Origin: an uncultured Mycoplasmatota bacterium
GTDB taxonomy: Bacteria > Bacillota_I > Bacilli_A > RF39 > UBA660
Direction of reading: 5' to 3'
Assembly (NCBI GenBank): GCA_946497375.1
Contig: CAMMKE010000023.1
Coordinates: 1 to 15,690, forward strand
Length of the DNA stretch: 15,690 nucleotides
Shown here in pieces: positions 7,892 to 14,953 of this stretch (position 1 is its first letter; every line of letters starts with the position of its first letter). The notes under the pieces were generated by a model. That model was not told the origin of the DNA and ran no database searches. It saw only the letters and a list, made by a program, of their open reading frames with translations. The translations under genes and the position numbers were made by a program.

Positions 7892-8372
7892 AAACACTTA
7901 TTCCTTTCAATTCACTCGTAACTGCAGGTTCCCTATTAATAGTTTTAATAACAATTATTGAAATAATAATTGCAAGTAAAAAGATAATACCTGTAATTAC
8001 AAATGGCAACTTCTTAATTTTTCTTTTATATTCTTTTGTATAAGGGGACTGAATTTTCTTTGTATTTTCTAATCTTTCCTCTTCTTCTTTCTTCTTCTTC
8101 GCTTCCATTATATCATCTAAAGAAATCTTAGAGGTATGTTCAAATAAAAAATCATTAAATTCATCCTGTATCTTATCTTCACTAAGTCCTAAGTATTTAG
8201 CATATTCCTTAACTAGTTCTCTCATATAATAAACATCTTTAAAAGCTCTTACATTAGCACTCTCTATATTTTCAAGATAAGAAACATCAACATTCAAGTC
8301 ACTCGCTGCCTCTTCCAAACTAACACCATTACTTCTTCTTGTATCCTGAAGATAATATCCTAACTCTTTCAT
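7875..8372 (-). CDS. rodZ: RodZ/YmfM-like HTH membrane protein, short form
   Basis: This 165-aa protein has an N-terminal RodZ-type HTH domain (about 1-75; motif SLEEAASDLNVDVSYLENIE, with the typical YMRELVKEYAKYLGL end), a charged linker rich in K and E (about 90-120) and one membrane helix (about 123-143). RodZ links MreB to the elongation machinery in rod-shaped cells. Only about 20 residues follow the membrane helix, whereas Bacillus YmfM (about 290 aa) has a longer outer part, so the outer domain is missing. The only Shine-Dalgarno candidate for ATG 8372, TGGAGA at 8390-8385, is 12-13 bases away, longer than usual. The gene begins 22 bases after the end of RNase P RNA and overlaps pgsA. 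Confidence 0.8.
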   Translation of the reverse strand: MKELGYYLQDTRRSNGVSLEEAASDLNVDVSYLENIESANVRAFKDVYYMRELVKEYAKYLGLSEDKIQDEFNDFLFEHTSKISLDDIMEAKKKKEEEERLENTKKIQSPYTKEYKRKIKKLPFVITGIIFLLAIIISIIVIKTINREPAVTSELKGISVYEYTY

Positions 8373-8394
8373 AGACTTATCTATTCTCCAATCT

Positions 8395-8753
8395 ATAATT
8401 AATATTTAATAAGCCATGTTCTGTACCTATTTCTAGGTGACAAGTATTTATCTACTATTTCTAGTCCTTAAGAAGATTCATTTCTCTTCTTAAAGCTCCC
8501 CTACCATAATTTGGGTTTCTCACTCGTGGGGTTTACCGCGTTTCACATAATCTAGTTTCCTAGATGCTCGTCTCTGTGGCACTTTATAAGCCTTTACCAT
8601 AGAAAAACCTTAGGTAAAGACTAAGCCGTTAGTGTTAAACACTACCTTAAGTTATTTTTTCCTTAAGCACGAACACTACAATCATCGCAGACTGTGTGAG
8701 CATGGACTTTCCTCTAGGAATTAATCCCAGCACTTGTCTAAAATACTAATTAT
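8395..8753 (-). ncRNA. rnpB: RNase P RNA, type B
   Basis: This is the catalytic RNA of RNase P, which matures the 5' ends of tRNAs. On the minus strand it shows the conserved core: GAGGAAAGTCCATGCTC (8714-8698), then TAGTGTTCGTGC, AAAGTGCCACAG, GAAACGCGGTAAACCCC (8544-8528), GAGAAACCCAAATT and GGTAGGGGA, and near the end ACAGAACATGGCTTA (8424-8410). The layout is that of the Bacillus type B RNA. The outer helix P1 can be drawn from the sequence: 8753-8741 pairs with 8407-8395, 13 base pairs with one G-U. P1 includes the gpsB stop codon. I see no strong promoter or terminator of its own, so it may be released from a longer transcript. Confidence 0.96.
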
Positions 8754-9078
8754 CATCTCTTCCGTAAACTTCTTTTTCAAGTTGACTAAGTCTTCTTAGA
8801 ATATCAAGATTACTAACTTCAGTTGTATCAGCATTCTTTCTAGCAATCTCCACATTCATCTTAGCATTTCTAAGGTCCTGTTTCAAAGCCATAATCTCTC
8901 TTAATAATTCAGCTTTCTCTTTCTCTAAACTATCAATAATCGCAAAAAATTGTTCATAATCACCAATTATAACATCAAGAAACTGATCAACTTCTTTAAG
9001 ACGATACCCTCTTGTATCAATCTTAAAATCCTTTTCTAAAATTTCCTGGGGTGTTAATGTTATTTTATTCTGATACAT
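8746..9078 (-). CDS. gpsB: Cell division protein GpsB (DivIVA family)
   Basis: This 110-aa coiled-coil protein moves between septum and side wall and helps place class A PBPs during growth and division. It matches GpsB throughout: an N-terminal DivIVA-like domain with ILEKDFKIDTRGYRLKEVDQ and FLDVIIGDYE (about 13-42), a coiled coil (about 43-80), a variable linker, and the C-terminal trimerising motif LDILRRLSQLEKEVYG (91-106). ATG 9078 is preferred over GTG 9090 because the family begins at this point; GGTGAT (9088-9083) is rather close to it. A gpsB-rnpB order is well known in Bacilli. The encoded partner class A PBP lies only 1.7 kb away. The TAG stop lies within the P1 helix of RNase P RNA. 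Confidence 0.96.
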   Translation of the reverse strand: MYQNKITLTPQEILEKDFKIDTRGYRLKEVDQFLDVIIGDYEQFFAIIDSLEKEKAELLREIMALKQDLRNAKMNVEIARKNADTTEVSNLDILRRLSQLEKEVYGRDDN

Positions 9079-9108
9079 CCAAATCACCAATCCCTTTACA
9101 CTCTTATT

Positions 9109-9231
9109 TTAGAAAATATTAGAGTTTTTGTCAATCTTTTCTAGAAGAACTTCTGCATCTCTTAATATTAAGGCTTCTTTAATTTTATTACTAAGACTAG
9201 ACAATATTAATATTACATCATTATTATTCAT
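9109..9231 (-). CDS. Possible 40-aa small protein upstream of gpsB
   Basis: ATG 9231 is preceded by TAAGGAG (9248-9242) at ten bases, and the reading continues for 40 codons to TAA, 30 bases before gpsB. The product is a hydrophilic, probably helical peptide beginning MNNNDVILILSSLSNKIKEA with a D/E/K-rich second half. Codon use resembles the neighbours. There is no recognised family. The longer upstream reading (to 9294) crosses the promoter region and is unlikely to be translated. If real, it would be the first gene of the gpsB cluster; if not, this is simply its leader. Confidence 0.45.
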   Translation of the reverse strand: MNNNDVILILSSLSNKIKEALILRDAEVLLEKIDKNSNIF

Positions 9232-9253
9232 AAGTATCAAACTCCTTAAATAC

Positions 9254-9282
9254 ATAGTAATATAATAAGGAAATAATAACAA
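9254..9282 (-). promoter_or_regulatory. Candidate promoter of the gpsB-rnpB-rodZ-pgsA cluster
   Basis: On the minus strand TTGTTA (9282-9277) is followed after 17 bases by TACTAT (9259-9254). Both boxes are two or more bases from consensus. A second minus-strand option is the TATAAT at 9318-9313 inside the palindrome. Confidence 0.4.
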
Positions 9283-9307
9283 CAAATTCGACAAAACAAG
9301 TTTTTCT

Positions 9308-9335
9308 TTGACATTATACTAAATAGTAGTATAAT
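9308..9335 (+). promoter_or_regulatory. Strong promoter of the 262-aa protein gene
   Basis: Perfect TTGACA (9308-9313) and TATAAT (9330-9335) are 16 bases apart, followed by GGGAGG (9351-9356) and ATG at 9365. The inverted repeat at 9313-9335 covers the spacer and -10. Confidence 0.88.
9313..9335. promoter_or_regulatory. Perfect 9-bp inverted repeat over the promoter (operator candidate)
   Basis: ATTATACTA (9313-9321), five bases AATAG, then TAGTATAAT (9327-9335) form a perfect inverted repeat with a 14-bp centre-to-centre spacing. It overlaps the last base of the -35, the whole spacer and the -10. Position and symmetry suit a dimeric repressor. The repeat also places a TATAAT on the minus strand at 9318-9313, so it could equally be a symmetrical -10 pair serving divergent transcription. 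Confidence 0.6.
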
Positions 9336-9364
9336 AATAAGCAAATTTTAGGGAGGAACACATT

Positions 9365-10153
9365 ATGGATTTAATGAAAAATACTAAAAATTTTTTAGAA
9401 AGTGAAGAAATTAAAAATCTCTTTGAGATAAATGGTTATAATACTATGGTTATTGATAATGAAATATATTTAGAAAATAAGAATAAGAAAACAACTGAAA
9501 AAATGGATATATTAGGCGATGAAAATAATCAAAATCGTATTCGCTTCAAAGGAACTAACTTTGCTTTCAGTATAAACGTTGATGAAAATGAAAATTTATA
9601 TCTTGACCATTTATTAATAGGAAATGTTAATAAAGATGAATATGATTTTATAATGCGTAGTGAATTTATTGATGGCAAAAACAAAATAACTGTAAAATTA
9701 GTAGATGATAAAAATGTCAAACATATCTACAAAATAAAAGATGATGCAATTAATATAGATAGAATATCTATTAGAAAAAAAGAATATAATAATGAACATT
9801 TCATTACAAAAAAATTTGAAGAAGAAGTTAAAGAAGATAATATACTTCAAAAATATTCAATTGAGCATTTTCATTTATTTAAAGGAAAAGAAAATCAAAT
9901 TATAATTGGTAATCAAGACAAAGAATATGCTAATAATTGCCAAAAAGAATTTTTAGTTTTAGAAAAAACATATATAGGTATCACTTCATATATTGAAAAA
10001 AGAATATCATTCTTTAGTGCATGTTATAACGAAGCATCATATCATGATGTCACACCATATGAGATAAAAAGAAACAAAGGAAATAAAAATATTGATGAAC
10101 AAGTAAAAAAAGAAGAAACTAAAATTTATCAATTTACTAAAAAGAAAAAGTAA
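9365..10153 (+). CDS. Uncharacterised cytoplasmic protein (262 aa)
   Basis: I do not recognise this family. It is a hydrophilic protein rich in K, E, N, D and I with no signal peptide or membrane segment. The first 40 residues look helical (KNTKNFLESEEIKNLFEIN), the middle (about 50-140) alternates like beta strands (FAFSINVDENENLYLDHLLI, KITVKLVD, KHIYKIK), and the C-terminal part holds helical stretches with two Cys (about 192 and 219) before a Lys-rich tail. Translation is well supported: a consensus promoter, GGGAGG and ATG 9365. The stop is followed by a separate recU promoter, so it can be expressed alone. Codon use resembles its neighbours, giving no sign of recent transfer. Confidence 0.8.
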   Translation: MDLMKNTKNFLESEEIKNLFEINGYNTMVIDNEIYLENKNKKTTEKMDILGDENNQNRIRFKGTNFAFSINVDENENLYLDHLLIGNVNKDEYDFIMRSEFIDGKNKITVKLVDDKNVKHIYKIKDDAINIDRISIRKKEYNNEHFITKKFEEEVKEDNILQKYSIEHFHLFKGKENQIIIGNQDKEYANNCQKEFLVLEKTYIGITSYIEKRISFFSACYNEASYHDVTPYEIKRNKGNKNIDEQVKKEETKIYQFTKKKK

Positions 10154-10163
10154 AAAGTAATTA

Positions 10164-10192
10164 TAGATATTTCTACAAATATATAGTATAAT
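10164..10192 (+). promoter_or_regulatory. Promoter of recU-ponA
   Basis: TAGATA (10164-10169) and TATAAT (10187-10192) are 17 bases apart. The 9-mer TAGTATAAT (10184-10192) is the same as the right arm of the palindrome at 9327-9335. The expected transcription start near 10199 leaves a leader of only about ten bases, with the AGGTGAT ribosome site almost at the 5' end. Confidence 0.7.
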
Positions 10193-10209
10193 ATTAACAG
10201 GTGATAAAG

Positions 10210-10791
10210 ATGAATTATCCTACGGGGATAAAAAAAAGTCATGAACAAATAATTAATTATTCACATCGTGGTATGACTCTAGAAGATGATATAAACGAAA
10301 CAAATAGTTATTATAGAGATAAAGATATTGCATATATATATAAGAAACCAACTCCTATAAAAGTCACTAAAGTTGATTTTAGAAAAGATAGAACTTCTAC
10401 TATTAAAGAAGCTTTCTATATGGAACCATCAACTACTGACTATAATGGTATCTATAAAGGTTATTACATTGACTTTGAAGCGAAAGAGACAAAAAATAAA
10501 ACTTCATTCCCACTGGCAAATATTCATAAACACCAATTAAAACACTTAGAAAACATTACAAATCACGGGGGAATCGGCTTTATAATTGTACGTTTTAGTG
10601 TACTTAATAAAACATATCTATTAAAAGCAGAGGACCTTTTTTCTTTTACTAAAGATAATGAAAGAAAATCTATTCCTTTAGATTTCTTTAATAAAAAAGG
10701 ACATCTCTTAAAAGAAAAATATCGGCCTAGGCTTGACTACTTAACAGTAGTAGATGAATTTTTGGAGGTAAAAGATAATGGCAAAAACTAA
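10210..10791 (+). CDS. recU: Holliday junction resolvase RecU
   Basis: This 193-aa endonuclease cuts four-way recombination intermediates in Gram-positive bacteria, the counterpart of RuvC. It contains the PD-(D/E)XK active site with family spacing: D77 (STTDYNGIYKG), E90 and K92 (IDFEAKETKN), matching D88, E101 and K103 of the Bacillus protein. The start MNYPTG resembles RecU, and the basic N-terminal arm is present. ATG 10210 is chosen over GTG 10201 because AGGTGAT (10199-10205) then serves as ribosome site. It overlaps the PBP gene by 14 bases. The recU-ponA pairing is conserved in Bacilli, where the two are one operon. Here recU comes first. Confidence 0.96.
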   Translation: MNYPTGIKKSHEQIINYSHRGMTLEDDINETNSYYRDKDIAYIYKKPTPIKVTKVDFRKDRTSTIKEAFYMEPSTTDYNGIYKGYYIDFEAKETKNKTSFPLANIHKHQLKHLENITNHGGIGFIIVRFSVLNKTYLLKAEDLFSFTKDNERKSIPLDFFNKKGHLLKEKYRPRLDYLTVVDEFLEVKDNGKN

Positions 10792-13657
10792 GAATAGTAA
10801 AGCTAAAACTAAAAGAACAAGAAAACTAAAAAAACCTAATAACTTATTTATGATTTTTGCAGCAATGTTTATTATTTTAATGATTGTAGGATACTTTGTC
10901 CTAGGATTATTATTCACAGTCTTTATGGGAGTAGGAATACTAATAATAGCAGGACTTGCTAAATTAGTAGATAGTGTTAAAAATAAACCAAAGAAAAAAA
11001 AGATAGTTAACACAATTTTAATTATCGTCTTATCAATTGGTATATTAGTAATGCTATTAGGTATTGTCTTTATGATTTATATTGCAATATCATCTAACCC
11101 TAAATTTGATGCTGAAAAACTAGATAGTAGCGAACCAACTGTTCTATATAACATAGACAATGAAGAATTTGCAAAACTAGGTAGTGAAATGCGTGATAAA
11201 GTAACTTATGATGAATTACCTGAAGTATTAGTAGATGCAATCGTCGCTACAGAAGATTCAAGATTCTTCCAGCATAATGGATTTGATGCTCCTAGATTTT
11301 TAAGAGCTTCAATTGGCCAAGTATTTGGAAATTCTGATGCCGGTGGTGCTTCTACTCTATCAATGCAAGTTGTTAAAAACAGTTTAACATCTAGTATTGC
11401 AACAGGACTTGATGGTGTTATTAGAAAGTTCCAAGATATTTATTTATCTATATTTAAACTAGAAAAAAATTATACTAAAGAACAGATAATAGAGTTTTAT
11501 GTTAATAATCACAACTTAGGTGGTAATGTCTATGGAGTTAGTCAAGCAGCAAGAGTTTACTTTAATAAAGATGTAGGAGACTTAAACTTGGCAGAAGCTA
11601 GTATAATAGCAGGAATGTTCCAAGCACCTAATGCTTATAGACCTACTAATGAAGATAATATCGAAGCTGTTACAAAAAGACGTGATACTGTTTTATACTT
11701 AATGGAACGTCATGGATATATTACTAAAGAAGAAAGAGATATAGCAAGTAATATTAGTATCGAAAGCCTTGTCAATTATAATGCTGAAGCAGATACAAGT
11801 GGCAATAGTGAATATCAAGGATATATTGATACAGTTGTCGCTGAAGTAGAAGAAAAGGTTGGAAAAAACCCTTATACAACTTCAATGAAAATATATACTA
11901 ACTTAGATACTGAAAAACAAGATGGCTTAAACCGTGTTATGAATGGTGAAGGTTATAACTGGATTAATGATGTTATTCAAAGTGGAGTTGCCGTCCTAGA
12001 TAGTGAAACAGGTAAAATACTAGCAGTTGGTGCTGGTAGAAATAAAACAGGCGTTAACCAATTTAACTATGCAACAGACATGGTAAGACAACCTGGTTCT
12101 ACCGCTAAACCATTATTTGATTACGGACCATTAATTGAATATAATAATGCCTCTACCTTTGGATATAATGATGGTAATGATAACTATAAAATGTTTGTAG
12201 ATGAACCATACTCATATAGTAATGGTCAAGAAATAAATAACTGGGATGGTAAATTTATGGGTAACATGACAACAAGAAGAGCCTTATCCCTATCAAGAAA
12301 TATTCCAGCGTTAAAAGCATTCCAACAAGTAGATAATTCTAAAATATTAGAGTTCGTTCAAAAATTAGGTATAAAACCAGAAATAGATAACGGAAAAATA
12401 CATGAAGCTCATGCTTTAGGAGCATTCGACGGTGTAAATCCTTTACAAATGGCTGCTGCATACTCTGCTTTCTCTAATGGAGGATATTACAATGAACCAT
12501 ACTCCGTTAATAAAATAATTATTACTAATACAGGTGAAGAATATACCCATGAAAGTGAAAAAACTAAAGCTATGGAAGATTCAACTGCATACATGATTAC
12601 AAGTATATTAGATGACACTAGTATAACTGGTGGTGGTGCTATGGAGAATGTTGCTATGAAAACTGGTACTACTAACTTTGATGAAAACTACCGTAAAAAA
12701 TTAGGTATGGCAGATGATGCCATTAGAGATTCTTGGGTTATTGGATATACAACTAAAACAACAATCGCTATGTGGTATGGTTATAAAGATACCAATGCTG
12801 ATTCAGTCGCTCAAGGTTACTACTTCCATAACTTAGCAGGAACAGTTCAACGTGATAGATTATTTACAGCCATTGCTAATGAAGTATTTGAAAAAAATAA
12901 AGAAGAATTTAAAATGCCTGATAGCGTAGTAAGAGTTCCCCTAGTAGCAGGTAGTTCTACAGCAAGAATTGCGGGAACAGGATATTCTGGTAGTATTCTA
13001 TATGAATATTTCAAAAAAGACCATGAACCAAAAGGTAATGCTGAAACAAGTAATTTAGCAACACCAACAGGTTTAACTGCTACATATTCAAATGGTAATG
13101 TTCATCTTACTTGGAATGCTGTTAATCCAGGTAATACAGATTCATCTTATGGAGACTTTGGGTATAATGTATATTTCAATAATACTTTATTAGGATTTAC
13201 AACTAATACAAGTTATACTGTTAATAATCCAAGTAATCCTTATGGAACTTATAGAGTAGTTGCAACCTTCAAAAAATATGATGGACTAAATAGTGAAGCT
13301 GCTACTTACACCTTAGAAAAACAAAGTGCTAATCTAAGAATAACAGCAAGTGCTATTAATGTAGAAACCTTTAATATAAGTGATATAACAGATTATGTAA
13401 CTGTCTATAATGGTTCAACAGATGTAACCAGCCAAACAAGTAATTGGACCCTAGCAAGTATCTCAGGACCAGTTACAAGTACATCTGTCTCCACCCTAAC
13501 AGAAACTGGAACTTACACCTTAAGATATAGATTTACTTATGATGGTGAAACTAAAGAAACAGGAAGTATTACTGTTAATGTTACAGGAACCGGAGGAGAT
13601 ATAGTTGGTGGTGGTGGTACTCCAGAAACCCCTACTAATCCTGGATCTGAAACTTAA
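10778..13657 (+). CDS. ponA: Bifunctional class A penicillin-binding protein (PBP1)
   Basis: This 959-aa peptidoglycan synthase polymerises lipid II and cross-links the glycan strands. After a Lys-rich start come hydrophobic stretches at about 22-63 (long enough for two membrane helices) and 76-104. The GT51 domain (about 120-310) has E159 (ATEDSRFFQHNGFD), GGASTLSMQVVKN (189-201) and YVNN followed by AARVYFNK. The transpeptidase (about 400-710) has S441-TAK, S506-RN and K628-TG. Next are a fibronectin type III-like domain (about 760-847), an Ig-like region (about 851-936) and a G/P/T-rich tail. Two oddities stand out: the extra membrane segments, and D220 where the third GT motif (RKxxE) normally has Glu. 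GGAGG (10764-10768) precedes ATG 10778. It ends at a strong terminator. Confidence 0.96.
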   Translation: MAKTKNSKAKTKRTRKLKKPNNLFMIFAAMFIILMIVGYFVLGLLFTVFMGVGILIIAGLAKLVDSVKNKPKKKKIVNTILIIVLSIGILVMLLGIVFMIYIAISSNPKFDAEKLDSSEPTVLYNIDNEEFAKLGSEMRDKVTYDELPEVLVDAIVATEDSRFFQHNGFDAPRFLRASIGQVFGNSDAGGASTLSMQVVKNSLTSSIATGLDGVIRKFQDIYLSIFKLEKNYTKEQIIEFYVNNHNLGGNVYGVSQAARVYFNKDVGDLNLAEASIIAGMFQAPNAYRPTNEDNIEAVTKRRDTVLYLMERHGYITKEERDIASNISIESLVNYNAEADTSGNSEYQGYIDTVVAEVEEKVGKNPYTTSMKIYTNLDTEKQDGLNRVMNGEGYNWINDVIQSGVAVLDSETGKILAVGAGRNKTGVNQFNYATDMVRQPGSTAKPLFDYGPLIEYNNASTFGYNDGNDNYKMFVDEPYSYSNGQEINNWDGKFMGNMTTRRALSLSRNIPALKAFQQVDNSKILEFVQKLGIKPEIDNGKIHEAHALGAFDGVNPLQMAAAYSAFSNGGYYNEPYSVNKIIITNTGEEYTHESEKTKAMEDSTAYMITSILDDTSITGGGAMENVAMKTGTTNFDENYRKKLGMADDAIRDSWVIGYTTKTTIAMWYGYKDTNADSVAQGYYFHNLAGTVQRDRLFTAIANEVFEKNKEEFKMPDSVVRVPLVAGSSTARIAGTGYSGSILYEYFKKDHEPKGNAETSNLATPTGLTATYSNGNVHLTWNAVNPGNTDSSYGDFGYNVYFNNTLLGFTTNTSYTVNNPSNPYGTYRVVATFKKYDGLNSEAATYTLEKQSANLRITASAINVETFNISDITDYVTVYNGSTDVTSQTSNWTLASISGPVTSTSVSTLTETGTYTLRYRFTYDGETKETGSITVNVTGTGGDIVGGGGTPETPTNPGSET

Positions 13658-13684
13658 AAAGAAGCTAAAATCTAGCTTCTTTTC
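13658..13684. terminator. Bidirectional terminator between ponA and nth
   Basis: AAAGAAGCTA (13658-13667) and TAGCTTCTTT (13673-13682) form a 10-bp stem with a 5-base loop. U-rich sequence follows on both strands, and the nth stop codon (13674-13672) is inside the hairpin. Confidence 0.85.
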
Positions 13685-14298
13685 TTATACTTACAAATAC
13701 TATTTAACTTACACCCATCACAATTAGGACTAATTGCTTTACAATGATATCTACCAAATAAAACAAGTTGTAAATGTCTTTTAGCCCAATCCTCTCTTTT
13801 AAACTTTCTTTTTAATTTTTCTTCAACACTTCTTACATCATCACTATCTTTAGCAAGCCCTAACCTCTTGGATACCCTTTCTACATGAGTATCAACAGCA
13901 ATAGTAGGAATATTATAAAACTCTCCTAAAAACACATTAACACTCTTTCTTCCAACTCCAGGCATTGCCTCTAATTCTTTCCTTTTAATAGGAACTTTAC
14001 CATCATAATCTAAGAATAATATTCTTGCAATCTCTTTAACATAAAGAGCCTTTTTTCTAAAAGAGCCAAGAGATCTTAAAATATCTTCTATATCACTAAT
14101 ATCAGCATTCATTAACTTCTCTAGACTATCATACTTACCAAACAACATAGGAGTAACACTATTAACTCTTTTATCAGTAGTCTGAGCACTAAGGACAATA
14201 GCAATTAATAACTCATAATCATTATTATAATTAAGTTCACATTTAGGTTCTTCAAATAATTCATCTAAATAGTCTTCTATAATCTCTACTTTACTCAT
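13672..14298 (-). CDS. nth: Endonuclease III (DNA glycosylase/AP lyase)
   Basis: This 208-aa base-excision repair enzyme removes oxidised pyrimidines and nicks the abasic site. It shows the helix-hairpin-helix AMPGVGRKSVNVFLG with catalytic K118, the catalytic D136 in AVDTHVERVSKRLG, and the iron-sulphur cluster ligands C186-x6-C193-x2-C196-x5-C202 at the C-terminus. I placed the start at ATG 14298, whose product begins MSKVEIIEDYL. ATGs at 14304 and further upstream in the same frame are possible, and no clear ribosome site decides between them. The start lies inside the last codons of dnaD (8-base overlap), so translation is probably coupled. dnaD-nth is a conserved Bacilli pair. Confidence 0.96.
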   Translation of the reverse strand: MSKVEIIEDYLDELFEEPKCELNYNNDYELLIAIVLSAQTTDKRVNSVTPMLFGKYDSLEKLMNADISDIEDILRSLGSFRKKALYVKEIARILFLDYDGKVPIKRKELEAMPGVGRKSVNVFLGEFYNIPTIAVDTHVERVSKRLGLAKDSDDVRSVEEKLKRKFKREDWAKRHLQLVLFGRYHCKAISPNCDGCKLNSICKYKKRS

Positions 14299-14953
14299 CT
14301 TCATCATCAAACCAATCATAATCAAAAACCTCTACAGGTTCTTTATTCTCTTTATTTTTACTATTAAGAAAATGCTTAACATCTTCACTAGTCTTTATTC
14401 CCTTCTTATCCCATTCATATAAAATCTTGTCTATATATCTAATACTAGATACCCCATTAAGTACTGCTTCCTTAACCGCTTCAATAATAACACCATTATC
14501 AAAAGTACTAGCCCAAGCTTTAATAAACTCTATCTCACTAGAATTAAGAGTCCTACCAAACTCTTTTTCAATAGTAGAAAAGATACTAGTATCAAGCACA
14601 TCTTCATTATCTTTAATAACTTCATCACTAATAATAGAAGCTATTTTTTCATAGAATAAAGATATATCTACCTTCTCTTCACCTATTCCTTTATCGTTTT
14701 TATAAGTATCTATCATAAGTAATTTCTTATCAGTAAGAGAAGATATTAAAACTAATATATCTTTAACACTAAGACCTAACTCTTCACTCATTTCCTTAGG
14801 ATCAAAGGTAAAAGTATTACCCTTATCTTTTAAGTACATTAAAAACATAAACTCTTCTAAACTTATATTTAATTTCTTATACTCTTTAAAAAAAAGAAGA
14901 GGTACTACTATACTTTTATTTTCTAATAAACTAACCAGTTGTTTCTGTTTCAT
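14291..14953 (-). CDS. dnaD: Replication initiation protein DnaD
   Basis: This 220-aa primosomal protein acts with DnaA and DnaB in loading the replicative helicase in low-GC Gram-positives. The N-terminal part (about 1-105) is the winged-helix domain (LEEFMFLMYLKDKG, MSEELGLSVKDILVLI). The C-terminal DnaD domain (about 122-182) has FGRTLNSSEIEFIKAWAS and the diagnostic YIDKILYEW (173-181). A very acidic tail follows. AAGGAGGAG (14966-14958) precedes ATG 14953, which lies inside the end of cca (23-base overlap). Downstream it overlaps nth by 8 bases. The neighbourhood supports DnaD rather than the related DnaB. Confidence 0.94.
   Translation of the reverse strand: MKQKQLVSLLENKSIVVPLLFFKEYKKLNISLEEFMFLMYLKDKGNTFTFDPKEMSEELGLSVKDILVLISSLTDKKLLMIDTYKNDKGIGEEKVDISLFYEKIASIISDEVIKDNEDVLDTSIFSTIEKEFGRTLNSSEIEFIKAWASTFDNGVIIEAVKEAVLNGVSSIRYIDKILYEWDKKGIKTSEDVKHFLNSKNKENKEPVEVFDYDWFDDEDE

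Noticed and set aside
10741..11013. 90-codon hydrophobic minus-strand frame at the recU/ponA junction
   Set aside because: It is the complement of the Lys-rich and membrane-helix codons of the PBP start, which explains its hydrophobic look.
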